In this document: positions 26,304 to 35,393 of the stretch, in pieces
Position numbering within the stretch: position 1 is the first letter of the stretch
Layout of the letters: every line of letters begins with the position of its first letter
Assembly: GCF_011761345.1 (NCBI RefSeq)
Contig: NZ_JAASRY010000003.1
Location: forward strand, 124,001-188,000
Reading direction: 5' to 3'
DNA: 64,000 nucleotides
From: Thalassobacillus devorans
GTDB lineage: Bacteria; Bacillota; Bacilli; Bacillales; Halobacillaceae
The notes under the pieces: model-generated
The model's database searches: none
Told to the model about the DNA's origin: nothing
The model's input: the letters and a program-made list of their open reading frames with translations, nothing else
Translations under genes and position numbers: made by a program

Positions 26304-26453
26304 GGTTGGAGGAGGTTGCTTTCTCTGCCAAGACCAGAGCATGCGTTTTGGGTTCAAGCAGCCTCCTTAAAAGGATAGACCTCATTATACAAAAACTTGT
26401 TACCCCCTATGGAAGGTACTAGACCGGTAAGCCTACAAAATTTCTGAGGGGAG

Positions 26454-27776
26454 TTATCCCGTCAAGACTTCTTCTTTCGGATATTTGATAATATCAGTTG
26501 AAGGATGAGCAAAGGCAAAAGCAAATGTCAACGGACCAAGTTTTCCAACTAACATAGTGATAATAATGATTATTTTTCCAAGCACTGACAATTCCCCGGT
26601 TAACCCCATCGATAATCCGACGGTCCCGAAAGCAGAAACACTCTCAAAAAGGATATTGAGAAAAGGCGCCTCTTTTTCTGTCAAATTAAGCAGGAAAACT
26701 GTTGTAATGACCACACTCAAACTCATGATTGTCAACGCTAGCGCACGCATGACCAGGTGGAACCCGATTCTTCTACGAAACACCACCACATGTTCCCTGT
26801 TCTTCAGAAAAGCTATCGTAGCAAGTATTATAATTAAGGCTGTAGTTAATTTAATGCCGCCGGCTGTAGAGGTACTCCCGCCCCCGACGAACATTAGCGT
26901 TATAATATAGAATAAAGAAGCATGCTCCATTTGAGCGATGTCCAGCGTATTAAAACCGGCTGTTCTTGGAGTTACCGCTTGAAAGTAAGAAGCTTGAACC
27001 TTACCGAAATTGGATAAATCTCCAATCGTAGCAGGGTTGTTGAATTCTAATATCATTAAGACAATGACACTGAATATATTAATGACAATCGTACCGATCA
27101 GCATGATTTTTGTATGTAAACGCAGATGAAGGAACTCCCTGCTGTGCCAACTGTCAAATACTACGGTAAAACCAATGCCGCCTATGATGAAAAGGACACT
27201 GATAGTGACATTCACCATCGGGTGGATGACATAGTCGGAAAGGCTGTTTTCCCAAATGGAAAAACCCGCATTGTTAAATGCAGAAATAGCATGAAAGACA
27301 CTGGCATAAATCCCATCCTTCCAGCCCATTTCAGGTCCCCAGACGAACGATAGCAGGATAACAGCGATGGCTTCGACAGAAAGGGAAAAGATCAATAACC
27401 TTTTTACTAAAAGAACCACATCGCCTATCGCATTTTGGTTCAGCGCCTGTTTCACTAACAGCCGTTCTTTCAAGCCTATTTTTTTCCCCATCATGATAAA
27501 AATTAATACCGCAAACGTCATGATGCCAAGTCCGCCAAGTTGGATAAGTAACATGATAATGACTTCTCCAAAAGTTGAAAAGGCAGAACCGGTATCTACC
27601 ACAATCAAACCTGTTACCGTCATGGCTGATGTTGCGGTGAAGAGAGCGTCCAAGAAAGTGATACCATTTGTCGTAGCGACCGGAAGCTTCAGCAATCCAG
27701 CGCCTGTCAATATTAAACTGACAAATACTAATAATAAGATTTGCGGTGGATTCAATCTAGCTAGTTTTGATTTCAA
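26454..27776 (-). CDS. potassium uptake protein, KtrB/TrkH type (second copy)
   Basis: 440 aa from a TTG at 27776 with GAAGGTGATTGC upstream; a longer in-frame extension has no counterpart in the paralogue. Four membrane-pore-membrane repeats carry selectivity-filter glycines: SAMTVTGLIVVDTG, AFNNAGFSIWE, TPRTAGFNTLD and SAFGTVGLSMGLTG. It is a Na+/K+-linked uptake pore needing an RCK subunit. It follows an RCK-N-only gene. Close paralogue of 28431-29756. Confidence 0.92.
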   Translation of the reverse strand: MKSKLARLNPPQILLLVFVSLILTGAGLLKLPVATTNGITFLDALFTATSAMTVTGLIVVDTGSAFSTFGEVIIMLLIQLGGLGIMTFAVLIFIMMGKKIGLKERLLVKQALNQNAIGDVVLLVKRLLIFSLSVEAIAVILLSFVWGPEMGWKDGIYASVFHAISAFNNAGFSIWENSLSDYVIHPMVNVTISVLFIIGGIGFTVVFDSWHSREFLHLRLHTKIMLIGTIVINIFSVIVLMILEFNNPATIGDLSNFGKVQASYFQAVTPRTAGFNTLDIAQMEHASLFYIITLMFVGGGSTSTAGGIKLTTALIIILATIAFLKNREHVVVFRRRIGFHLVMRALALTIMSLSVVITTVFLLNLTEKEAPFLNILFESVSAFGTVGLSMGLTGELSVLGKIIIIITMLVGKLGPLTFAFAFAHPSTDIIKYPKEEVLTG

Positions 27777-27905
27777 GCAATCACCTTCTAAGAAATGATG
27801 CTTTATCATACCATTATAGATTTTTCTTTTCAATCTAGTTTAATACAAAATCTCTCTATTAGATCGAGTGAACTCCTTTTCTCTAACAACCGGATCGGCC
27901 AATTT

Positions 27906-28364
27906 CTATTGGACAGATTTAAATAGTTCTGCTGTTCTGCCGGTCATTTGGTGATACATTAACATCCCTAGTATTTCATAAGACTTAATGATGGAACTGG
28001 CACCTACTCTTTTAGCGTTTTCTGCCTGTTTACTGGTAAGAATCTCCGTAATTACTCTGACATCAGGGTTAGCAGCTTTAGCCGCAATCGTGAACATGAT
28101 GCTATATTTATCTGCTTCCCCTTCTTCCTTCGAAGGATCAGCGGTGATGATTACGTCTTTTGCAGATTGGATATGTGCTTCTGCTAATACCTCCTGGTTA
28201 TAGGCGTCCCCTTTAATGTAAGTTACCTTGTCTATCATTTCAGGTAGTTCCCCTAAACTATTATCAATTAATATGATATCTTCGTCTTTCCCATTTGCTC
28301 GAATCGCTTGAATAAGTTTTACCGAAAGTATATTCCACCCAATAATAATGTGATGGTCCTCCAT
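27906..28364 (-). CDS. RCK N-domain-only (TrkA-N) regulatory protein
   Basis: 152 aa. A Rossmann nucleotide-binding domain with IIIGWNILSVKLIQAI (GWN variant of the GxGxxG loop, as in MthK/YugO-type channels), ILIDNSLGEL and VIITADPSKEEGEADKYS. It stops at about 150 aa without the TrkA-C domain present in KtrA and without a channel. It lies between two ktrB genes on the same strand, so it probably regulates one of them, perhaps by mixing with KtrA rings. Confidence 0.82.
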   Translation of the reverse strand: MEDHHIIIGWNILSVKLIQAIRANGKDEDIILIDNSLGELPEMIDKVTYIKGDAYNQEVLAEAHIQSAKDVIITADPSKEEGEADKYSIMFTIAAKAANPDVRVITEILTSKQAENAKRVGASSIIKSYEILGMLMYHQMTGRTAELFKSVQ

Positions 28365-28430
28365 TTTTTCATTCCCCTTTCCTGATTCTTGTTTAGTCCT
28401 TGTACACGAGCCTTTATCACCCTTTAAAAA

Positions 28431-29756
28431 TTAGCCTGTGAGAATATCTTCCCTCGCATAACGGATATGGATTTTGGCCTGAGTTGCTATGGAAAAGGCA
28501 AGAGTTAATGGGCCAACTTTCCCTATAATCATAATCATACTGATGATTATTTTACCTATCCAAGTCAAGTCCCCTGTTAGTCCCATGGATAGACCAACGG
28601 TACCAAAAGCCGAAACGGTTTCAAAAACAATCTTGAGAAAGGGAGCATCTTCCGTAATATCTAAAATGAAAATTCCTACGAATATAAACGATATTCCGAT
28701 AACCGTGATTGCTAAAGATCTTACGACTGTAGCATCAGTAATTGCCCGCCTAAAAACTTCTATATCTTCTTTCCTTTTTACAAAAGAAGAGACTGAAAAC
28801 AGGATTGCGAGAAATGTCGTCAGCTTTATTCCTCCCCCGGTTGAAGCGCTGCCGGCGCCAATGAACATAAGGATAATCATAAAAAACTGAGTGGAGTGAT
28901 TTAATGCGCCAATATCCACGGTATTAAAACCAGCAGTTCTTGGCGTCACCGACTGGAAGTATGCCGCTTTCACTTTATCAGCAATAGTGAAGTCTCCAAT
29001 CGTATTTGTATTGTAAAACTCCAGCCAAAACACAAAGCTAAAAGCTATAACATTAATGAGCACTGTTCCCACAATCATTAACTTTGTGTGTAAACTGAAA
29101 TCTTTAAACCTTTTCTTCTTCCAAATATCAAAAATAACCGTAAACCCGATTCCTCCTAAAATAAACGAAGTTGTAATAATTAACGTCACTATTGGATCAC
29201 CGACAGAGCGGGATAAACTATCGGACCATATGGAGAATCCTGCGTTGTTAAATGCAGAAATGGCGTGGAAAAAACTAGCATAAAGACCATCTTTCCATCC
29301 GAAAGCAGGCACCCACACCATGGATAATAAAGCAAAAGTAACAGCTTCTACTGACAAAGAAAAAATCAAAATCTTCTTTGCCAGGATAATAATCCCTCCG
29401 ATGGAATTTTGATTTAAGGATTGGGTAATTAATACGTGCTCTTTAAAACCCAATTTGCGACCCGACAATAAGAATATAAACACCGCAAAGGACATAATGC
29501 CTAAACCGCCAAAATGAATCAAAACCAGGATCACAGCTTGACCAAATAAGGTATAGGCTGTTCCTGTATCGACAACAATCAGCCCCGTGACAGTCATAGC
29601 GGATGTTGCCGTGAAGAATGCATCTAGTAAAGTCACTGGCTCTGTTGTTGCAAAGGGTAACATTAAAAGGCATGTACCTATAAAAATAAACAGGAGAAAT
29701 ATAAGTAAAAGGAATCGAGGCGGGTTTAATTGCTTAGTAATTAATTTATGAAACAA
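28431..29756 (-). CDS. ktrB: potassium uptake protein, KtrB type
   Basis: 441 aa from a TTG two bases after the ktrA stop codon, with GAGGGTG as ribosome-binding site inside ktrA: strong translational coupling. Same four filter repeats as the downstream copy (SAMTVTGLIVVDTG, NNAGFSIWS, TPRTAGFNTVD, SAFGTVGLSMGLTG). It forms the membrane pore of the KtrAB system. Gene symbol by role; it could equally be the KtrD type. Confidence 0.92.
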   Translation of the reverse strand: MFHKLITKQLNPPRFLLLIFLLFIFIGTCLLMLPFATTEPVTLLDAFFTATSAMTVTGLIVVDTGTAYTLFGQAVILVLIHFGGLGIMSFAVFIFLLSGRKLGFKEHVLITQSLNQNSIGGIIILAKKILIFSLSVEAVTFALLSMVWVPAFGWKDGLYASFFHAISAFNNAGFSIWSDSLSRSVGDPIVTLIITTSFILGGIGFTVIFDIWKKKRFKDFSLHTKLMIVGTVLINVIAFSFVFWLEFYNTNTIGDFTIADKVKAAYFQSVTPRTAGFNTVDIGALNHSTQFFMIILMFIGAGSASTGGGIKLTTFLAILFSVSSFVKRKEDIEVFRRAITDATVVRSLAITVIGISFIFVGIFILDITEDAPFLKIVFETVSAFGTVGLSMGLTGDLTWIGKIIISMIMIIGKVGPLTLAFSIATQAKIHIRYAREDILTG

Positions 29757-29758
29757 GT

Positions 29759-30433
29759 CTACACACCCTCGCGTTGAAAACGATCAAGGTCTTCGTTGTT
29801 CCCGATCGTCACTAAAATATCCTGATTATCTATTTTTGTCTCCAAAGAAGGAGATATTAAGATATGATCTTCGCTTTTCTTTACAGCTATAATACTGCAG
29901 TTATATCTGGATCTAATCTCCAGCTCCAATAAACTTTTATTTGCAACTTTTTCACTGGCAATGATTTCAATAATGCTATATTCATCGGATAGCTCAATGT
30001 AATCGGTGATTTTTTCCGAAACAATATGATTAGCAATCCGAAATGCCATGTCCCGCTCTGGATGTATGATTTTGTCCGCGCCAATCTTTTTTAGTACTTT
30101 TTCATGATACGCGTCATTCGCTTTCACCCAGACTTGTTTAATTCCCATTTCTTTTAGCATCAGGGTTGCCAAAATACTCGATTGTATTCCTTCGCCTAAA
30201 CTGATCATGACATAATCGAAGTTTCGGATACCCACCGCTTTTAAGGAATCCTCGTCAATGGCATCTAATTCTGCAGTATGGCTGGCAATGGTGGAATATT
30301 CCTGTACGCGCTCCAGGTTTTTATCCAAAGCCAATACATCAACGCCGAGTCTGGCCAACTCTTTACACAGACTGCCTCCAAAACGTCCTAGTCCGATTAC
30401 TGCAAATTGCTTACGCTCTGGCTTCCGTTTCAA
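29759..30433 (-). CDS. ktrA: potassium uptake regulatory subunit, KtrA type
   Basis: 224 aa, TTG start with AAGGAAG seven bases upstream. TrkA-N domain (about 8-130) with VIGLGRFGGSLCKELA and the Asp of LALDKNLERV for nucleotide binding, then TrkA-C (about 140-220). KtrA rings gate KtrB in response to ATP/ADP and, in the C-domain, c-di-AMP. First gene of ktrA-ktrB-RCK-ktrB. I see no c-di-AMP riboswitch in the 160 bases upstream. Confidence 0.92.
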   Translation of the reverse strand: MKRKPERKQFAVIGLGRFGGSLCKELARLGVDVLALDKNLERVQEYSTIASHTAELDAIDEDSLKAVGIRNFDYVMISLGEGIQSSILATLMLKEMGIKQVWVKANDAYHEKVLKKIGADKIIHPERDMAFRIANHIVSEKITDYIELSDEYSIIEIIASEKVANKSLLELEIRSRYNCSIIAVKKSEDHILISPSLETKIDNQDILVTIGNNEDLDRFQREGV

Positions 30434-30597
30434 TATGATACTTCCTTCCTTGACCTAGTCTGATAACAGTGTTAACAAATTTTTTTCGATTTATAATAAA
30501 ATCCGGGTTAGTTTTTAAATATAAAGGGTAAGCAGGATAAAAAGTGGAAAAGAAAGAATAGTTCAGGCAAGGAAGCAAAAAAGGAGGGAAAAGGCAA

Positions 30598-31062
30598 ATG
30601 GGTAAGCCGATTGAAATTTCTAAGATAAAGATTATCCAGGATGAGAGACCAAACCGCCGCGCTTATATTGCTGACTTTGAGGAACCGGTCCAATATGGTG
30701 TACACGGGGGAGTGAAAGAATTTTATAAAGCTGTCCCGGAAGAAGAGCATCCGTCTACCCTGGATCACATTGTTTCTGCAGCAGGCGGCTGACTGACCGG
30801 TACCTTATCTGGCGCGCTGGAGGCGCGTGATATACCGACGTTTCCGAACAAGCTGCAAGGAGAGTTCGAAGGTGTGATCGAAGCACCTGAAAAAGTATTG
30901 AAGATAACGGAAATCCGCTGTTTCTATAAGTTGAAGATTCCAAAAGGGAAACGGGAAGCTGCTGAACGTGCACTGCACATATTTGAACGCAGCTGTCCTG
31001 TGGCTCAAACATTAAAAGGTTGTGTTCACTTCACTCACGACTGGGAAATCGAAGAAGAATAA
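30598..31062 (+). CDS. OsmC-family protein with in-frame TGA (candidate selenoprotein)
   Basis: 155 codons; codon 65 is TGA (30790-30792). Before it the frame reads HPSTLDHIVSAAGG; after it LTGTLSGALEARD, continuing unbroken for 89 codons to TAA. OsmC/Ohr-family proteins are thiol peroxidases with two redox cysteines. The second is present (Cys133 in SCPVAQTLKG). The TGA sits exactly where the first Cys belongs. A hairpin of SECIS shape follows (30799-30836). Ribosome-binding site GGAGGG. OsmC-like selenoproteins are known. The alternative is a pseudogene with one Cys-to-stop mutation, but no other damage is visible. Confidence 0.85.
30799..30836 (+). promoter_or_regulatory. SECIS-like hairpin downstream of the TGA codon
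   Basis: Nested stem: GGTA (30799-30802) with TACC (30833-30836), TATC (30806-30809) with GATA (30829-30832), and CGCGC (30813-30817) with GCGCG (30823-30827). The five-base apical loop UGGAG lies 25 bases after the TGA. Bacterial SECIS elements have a G among the first two loop bases and the loop roughly 16-37 bases after UGA, and both hold here. Structure seen; SelB binding inferred. Confidence 0.65.
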
Positions 31063-31083
31063 AAATTAATATTTCTCTACGAC

Positions 31084-31127
31084 AAATAATCCACCCGAGT
31101 CCTCACTCAAGGGTGGATTATTTTTTT
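31084..31127 (+). terminator. rho-independent terminator of the OsmC-family gene
   Basis: AATAATCCACCC/GGGTGGATTATT perfect stem followed by T7. Confidence 0.9.
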
Positions 31128-31167
31128 AATGAAATTAAGGTCAACATATAGTTTACCAGGAGGGTAG

Positions 31168-31230
31168 ATGCATTTTCCTATAAAAAAAATCTTTAATGGC
31201 CTACACAAAACCCAATTATTTTTTATATAG
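31168..31230 (+). CDS. possible 20-aa leader peptide before ppsA
   Basis: AGGAGGG is followed four bases later by ATG and a 20-codon frame (MHFPIKKIFNGLHKTQLFFI) ending at TAG, within the 252-base gap before ppsA. Spacing is short and no attenuator is evident, so this may be chance. Confidence 0.2.
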   Translation: MHFPIKKIFNGLHKTQLFFI

Positions 31231-31314
31231 TATAACATTATTAAATATTAAGTATGACATAATTGAAAATATGTGTTATATTATATTGCAAATCTAGTAA
31301 GGAGGAGATCGAGA

Positions 31315-33672
31315 GTGTCGAAACATCCTTATATTCGTTGGTTTGAAGAAATTCATAAAGAAGACATCCCATTGGTAGGCGGGAAAGGGGCCAATCTGGG
31401 TGAGCTTATAAACGGAGGCGTGAAAGTCCCGCCTGGTTTTTGTGTTACTGCAAACGCATACAGTGATTTTATCGAGGAGCGTAACTTGGATAAGTACATA
31501 CTCGAGGCAATCAATGGGCTGGATATTGAGAACAATAACCAGCTTCAGCAGACAAGTGCAGAAATCAGAAACTTAATCATGGATACAGATATCCTTGAGC
31601 CGATTGATAAAGAAATTCGCGAGGCCTACGCACAGTTCCAGCGTAACCTTCAAGTCGATGACCTGTATGTAGCTGTGCGGAGTTCCGCAACAGCGGAAGA
31701 TTTACCGGAAGCATCCTTTGCCGGACAACAGGATACGTACCTTGAAATTGAAGGCGTTTCCGAAGTCATTCATCACGTAAAAAAGTGCTGGGCATCGCTT
31801 TGGACGGCACGCGCGATTTATTATCGTGAAAAACAGGATTTCGACCATTTTGATGTGTCACTATCTGCTGTTGTACAGAAGATGGTAAACAGTAAAAAAG
31901 CAGGCGTCCTGTTTACTTCCAACCCGATTAACGAAGACCATAATCAGATGATGATCAATGCCAGCTGGGGACTGGGAGAATCCGTGGTGTCCGGTATGGT
32001 CTCCCCGGATGAATACATCGTCGATAAAAGGGACAACAGCGTCATTGAAAAGCATATTGCTACCAAGAATTTTTTGATCGTTAAAAATGAAAAGGCTGTT
32101 GGAACGACCAAAGTCGCGGTTAAAGAATTTTTGGGCGAAGATCTTGTAACCGAACAGTGCCTCACTGAAACAGAAATCAATCAGCTTTCCACTGATGCGC
32201 TTCGGATCGAAGAGTTGTACAATTCACCGCAGGATATTGAATGGGCGATTGATAGTGATACCAATGAACTCTACATTCTACAGGCACGGCCGATTACTAC
32301 ATTAACAAAGGAGGAACCAAACGTGATTGAACAAGCTCAAAAAGAAACCAGCCGTGTGTCACTGGTCCGCGGGCTCCCGGCATCCCCAGGTACAGGAAGC
32401 GGAAAGGTAAGAAAAATAAAGGATATTACGGAAGTCTCTAAGGTGGAAGAGGGGGATATCCTCGTTACCATTATGACAAACCCTGATATGATGCCGGCTA
32501 TGAAGAAAGCGGCAGCTGTCGTCACAAACGAAGGCGGACGCACGTGTCACGCAGCCATCGTTTCCCGTGAATTCGGCATTCCTTGTATTGTAGGTTCCAA
32601 TAACGCGACAGAAGTATTGGCAGAAGGAATGGAAGTGACCGTCGATGCCACTCGCGGCGTTGTGTACCAGGGGATTCTGGAAGAAAAGCAGGAAGAGACA
32701 AAGAAAGCAGAACCGTCTGCTGTCGAACAAATCAACCTTCACCAGCTGGCGCCAATCACAGGTACAAAAGTGTACATGAATCTTGGTGAGCCGGATTTAA
32801 TCGGCAAGTACAATGATCTTCCGTTTGATGGGATTGGCTTAATGCGTACCGAGTTCATTTTCACCCACCTGGTCGGTGCCCATCCGATGTACCTGTTGAA
32901 AAATGGCGAAGAACAATTTTTTATCGAAAAAATGGCGGAAGGAATCACCAAAGTAGCACAGGACATTTATCCGAAGCCGATCGTTGTCCGGCTAAGCGAT
33001 TTCCGTTCCAATGAATTCCGCGGGTTGAAAGGCGGCGAGGAAGTAGAGCCAATCGAAGCAAACCCAATGATCGGCTGGCGCGGAGTTTCCCGCTACATTT
33101 CCCCGGAATACGAGGAAGGTTTCCGTCTTGAGTGCCGTGCGATTAAAAAAGTCCGTGAAGAATACGGCTTAATCAACGTCTGGACGATGCTTCCGTTTGT
33201 CCGTACCACCTGGGAAGTCGAACGCGTCAAAGAAATCATGGCAGAAGAAGGATTAAAGCAGGACCAGCAGTTCAAAATCTGGATTATGGCAGAAGTTCCA
33301 TCCGTCATCTTCCAGGCTGAAGACTTCGCTCAATTGGTCGACGGGTTCAGCATTGGCAGCAACGACCTTACCCAGTTGATTCTTGGGTCTGACCGTGATT
33401 CCGGCATTCTGAATACCATGGGCTACTTTGATGAACGCAACCCGGCTGTCAAACAGGCAATCAAAACGCTGATTCATGCCGCCCATAAGCATGATAAAAC
33501 GGTGTCGATTTGCGGCCAGGGACCATCCCTATATCCAGAATTCACCGAGTTCCTTATCCAGGAAGGAATTGATAGTGTCAGCATCAATCCGGATACTGTG
33601 GCCGATACAAGAAGGCTTGTTGCTTCTGTTGAACAACGGTTAATTTTAAATTCCGTACGCAACTCTAAATAA
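31315..33672 (+). CDS. ppsA: phosphoenolpyruvate synthase
   Basis: 785 aa from a GTG at 31315 with AAGGAGGAG seven bases upstream. PEP/pyruvate-binding ATP-grasp domain (about 10-335, starting WFEEIHKEDIPLVGGKGANL); swivelling phosphohistidine domain with His412 in GGRTCHAAIVSREFGIPCIVG; C-terminal PEP-binding barrel (about 460-775) with a terminal CGQGPS motif bearing the catalytic Cys. It converts pyruvate + ATP + water to PEP + AMP + Pi for gluconeogenesis. Monocistronic, convergent with the aldolase gene. Confidence 0.93.
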   Translation: MSKHPYIRWFEEIHKEDIPLVGGKGANLGELINGGVKVPPGFCVTANAYSDFIEERNLDKYILEAINGLDIENNNQLQQTSAEIRNLIMDTDILEPIDKEIREAYAQFQRNLQVDDLYVAVRSSATAEDLPEASFAGQQDTYLEIEGVSEVIHHVKKCWASLWTARAIYYREKQDFDHFDVSLSAVVQKMVNSKKAGVLFTSNPINEDHNQMMINASWGLGESVVSGMVSPDEYIVDKRDNSVIEKHIATKNFLIVKNEKAVGTTKVAVKEFLGEDLVTEQCLTETEINQLSTDALRIEELYNSPQDIEWAIDSDTNELYILQARPITTLTKEEPNVIEQAQKETSRVSLVRGLPASPGTGSGKVRKIKDITEVSKVEEGDILVTIMTNPDMMPAMKKAAAVVTNEGGRTCHAAIVSREFGIPCIVGSNNATEVLAEGMEVTVDATRGVVYQGILEEKQEETKKAEPSAVEQINLHQLAPITGTKVYMNLGEPDLIGKYNDLPFDGIGLMRTEFIFTHLVGAHPMYLLKNGEEQFFIEKMAEGITKVAQDIYPKPIVVRLSDFRSNEFRGLKGGEEVEPIEANPMIGWRGVSRYISPEYEEGFRLECRAIKKVREEYGLINVWTMLPFVRTTWEVERVKEIMAEEGLKQDQQFKIWIMAEVPSVIFQAEDFAQLVDGFSIGSNDLTQLILGSDRDSGILNTMGYFDERNPAVKQAIKTLIHAAHKHDKTVSICGQGPSLYPEFTEFLIQEGIDSVSINPDTVADTRRLVASVEQRLILNSVRNSK

Positions 33673-33676
33673 ACGA

Positions 33677-33713
33677 AAAGTGCCTGTCCCGATTGGGGGC
33701 AGGCACTTTTTTT
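33677..33713. terminator. bidirectional terminator
   Basis: AAAAGTGCCTG/CAGGCACTTTT stem between the convergent ppsA and aldolase genes. Confidence 0.88.
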
Positions 33714-33716
33714 AGC

Positions 33717-34607
33717 TTATTTTTTGTTGACAGAAGCGTCATAGATGCTGTCGACTGCTTGCTGCAGCTTTTCGTTGAACTCTTCGTCTGACTGATTGGC
33801 GTTCAAGTCAGCGGCAAGTGCGCGGGAGAAGCTGGCGATTAAGCCGTCGTTCTCTTTCAGCTTTTCGTTTGCTTCGTCACGGGAATAACCGCCGGACAGA
33901 GCAACAACGCGAACGACACGCGGGTGATCGATTAATTCTTTATACATGTTTGCTTTGGTTGGAATGGTCAGTTTCAGCATCACGTTCTGGTCATCCGTTA
34001 ACGCGTCGAGCTGCTTCAGGATTTCATTTTTCAACATTGCTTCACATGTCTCTTTATCCTGACTGTTGATATCCACTTCTGGCTCAATAATCGGAACAAG
34101 CCCGGCTGCGATGATTTGTTTACCGAAATCAAACTGTTGGTCAACGATCGTCTTGATCGCTTTTTCGTTCGGTTCATGGACTACGGAGCGCATCTTGGTA
34201 CCGAAGATGTTACGCTCATTGCCACGGCGTAAGGTGTCATCAAGGTCATGGATCGGCTTCATCAACTGTACGCCATTTTCTTTATCCGCAAGCCCTTTAT
34301 CCACTTTCAAAAATGGCACGATGCCTTTGCTGGCAAGGTAATCAGCCGTGTACTGGCCTTCGATTTCCCGGTCCATCGTCTGTTCGAACAGAATAGCACC
34401 AAGAATCTTTTCTGAACTGAAAGCAGGGGACGTGATGATACGCGTCCGCATCTCATGGACAAGGTCAAACATCTCATCTTCGCCGGAATAAGAATCCTCG
34501 GGTACACCGTATGCCGCCAGGGCTTTCGGAGTACTTCCACCGCTTTGGTCAAGTGCCGCGATAAATCCTTTTCCGTTTTTGATTTTGTCAAAATGGGTGT
34601 TGTTCAT
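33717..34607 (-). CDS. fda: fructose-bisphosphate aldolase, class I
   Basis: 296 aa from the ATG at 34607 with AAAAGGAG eight bases upstream. Starts [20 protein letters not shown]; contains GILFEQTMD-like residues, a KVDKGL motif and a Schiff-base lysine region ([14 protein letters not shown]). Metal-independent class I enzyme as in Staphylococcus; most Bacillus rely on class II. It splits or forms fructose-1,6-bisphosphate. Facing ppsA suggests gluconeogenic use. The 34608-34910 gap behind its start shows only purine-rich sequence without a clear feature. Confidence 0.92.
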   Translation of the reverse strand: MNNTHFDKIKNGKGFIAALDQSGGSTPKALAAYGVPEDSYSGEDEMFDLVHEMRTRIITSPAFSSEKILGAILFEQTMDREIEGQYTADYLASKGIVPFLKVDKGLADKENGVQLMKPIHDLDDTLRRGNERNIFGTKMRSVVHEPNEKAIKTIVDQQFDFGKQIIAAGLVPIIEPEVDINSQDKETCEAMLKNEILKQLDALTDDQNVMLKLTIPTKANMYKELIDHPRVVRVVALSGGYSRDEANEKLKENDGLIASFSRALAADLNANQSDEEFNEKLQQAVDSIYDASVNKK

Positions 34608-34910
34608 GCTTACCACTCCTTTTTAATAGTGTCGAAAAACATCCACCTATACTCTTCCCTTAATCCGGTCATGTATAACACAGGATGGATGCGCTGTTTC
34701 CATTTTAACATGTAAGAGATGTATTGTTTTCACTCATGTTCACTTATTTGGAACAGGGTGAAGCGAAAAAGTGAGAAAGCTGGCCAGAAAAGAGCTGATC
34801 AGGACAGGATGAGGCGAGAAAGAAGGAAACCTGTCCGCATACATCGCTTGATCAGACCCTAAAGCCCGACAACCTCACGCATGTCTTAGTGGCTGGATCC
34901 TGAGCAACTT

Positions 34911-35144
34911 TTAAAGCATCCAGCCTATGATTACGTGGGACGCAACTAGAAGCACGGGGAGAAGGATCACATATTTCTTAACCTCTTTCATGGTCATTTG
35001 CCCGAATAGGATATGTATGAGGAAAAAGAAGAAGATAAGAATCTCTGGCCACCCTATTGTAAGCTTAAAATCAGGCAGTAAAGTGGATAATATTCCGATT
35101 AGGATTATGACTATAAGTAAAGCTGTTATTTGTGCGGGTCGCAT
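34911..35144 (-). CDS. small membrane protein, 77 aa
   Basis: AAAAGGGGG upstream of ATG. Three hydrophobic segments (about 5-22, 30-48 and 58-76) with short polar loops. GGCTGGAT/ATCCAGCC flank the stop codon and could form a stem. No family recognised. Confidence 0.55.
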   Translation of the reverse strand: MRPAQITALLIVIILIGILSTLLPDFKLTIGWPEILIFFFFLIHILFGQMTMKEVKKYVILLPVLLVASHVIIGWML

Positions 35145-35216
35145 GAAATTCCCCCTTTTAGTTAGGTTTTATTATAAGGAAAAATAAGGATATTTTCCAT
35201 GCTTGCACAAAAGTAG

Positions 35217-35245
35217 GGCCCAGACAATGAAACAGTCTGGGCCTC
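35217..35245 (-). terminator. rho-independent terminator of two small genes
   Basis: GGCCCAGAC/GTCTGGGCC stem just after the stop codon of the 41-aa gene on the minus strand. Confidence 0.75.
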
Positions 35246-35250
35246 GCGTT

Positions 35251-35376
35251 TTATTTTGGATCATTTTTCTTTGCGTCGTCCGCTATTTCATCGAACGATC
35301 TGACTTTTCCATGAGGATTATGGGCGTGCTTTCTTGCTTTCCATTCCCGTTCCTGTTGTCGTTTGGATTTGGTCAT
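35251..35376 (-). CDS. very small basic protein, 41 aa (DUF6254-like)
   Basis: The frame starts MTKSKRQQEREWKARKHAHN and ends FDEIADDAKKNDPK. AGGAG ten bases upstream, 17 bases behind the 59-aa gene on the same strand, with a terminator after it. It resembles a family of about 40-aa Bacillaceae proteins, possibly DUF6254; I am not certain of the number. Basic and probably helical, perhaps spore-related. Confidence 0.6.
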   Translation of the reverse strand: MTKSKRQQEREWKARKHAHNPHGKVRSFDEIADDAKKNDPK

Positions 35377-35393
35377 TGTCCTGGCTGCTCCTG

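Noticed and set aside
25586-26453. IS element or prophage remnant
   Set aside because: No transposase or integrase similarity and no terminal inverted repeats or target duplication found; only an MNT fragment and hairpins.
30434-30597. c-di-AMP (ydaO) riboswitch before ktrA
   Set aside because: Only about 160 bases are available and none of the conserved ydaO motifs or a terminator is visible.
34741-34860. Another 21-bp array in purine-rich DNA
   Set aside because: GAGAAAG and ACAGGR words recur but at 43 and 51 bp, not in phase with 21.
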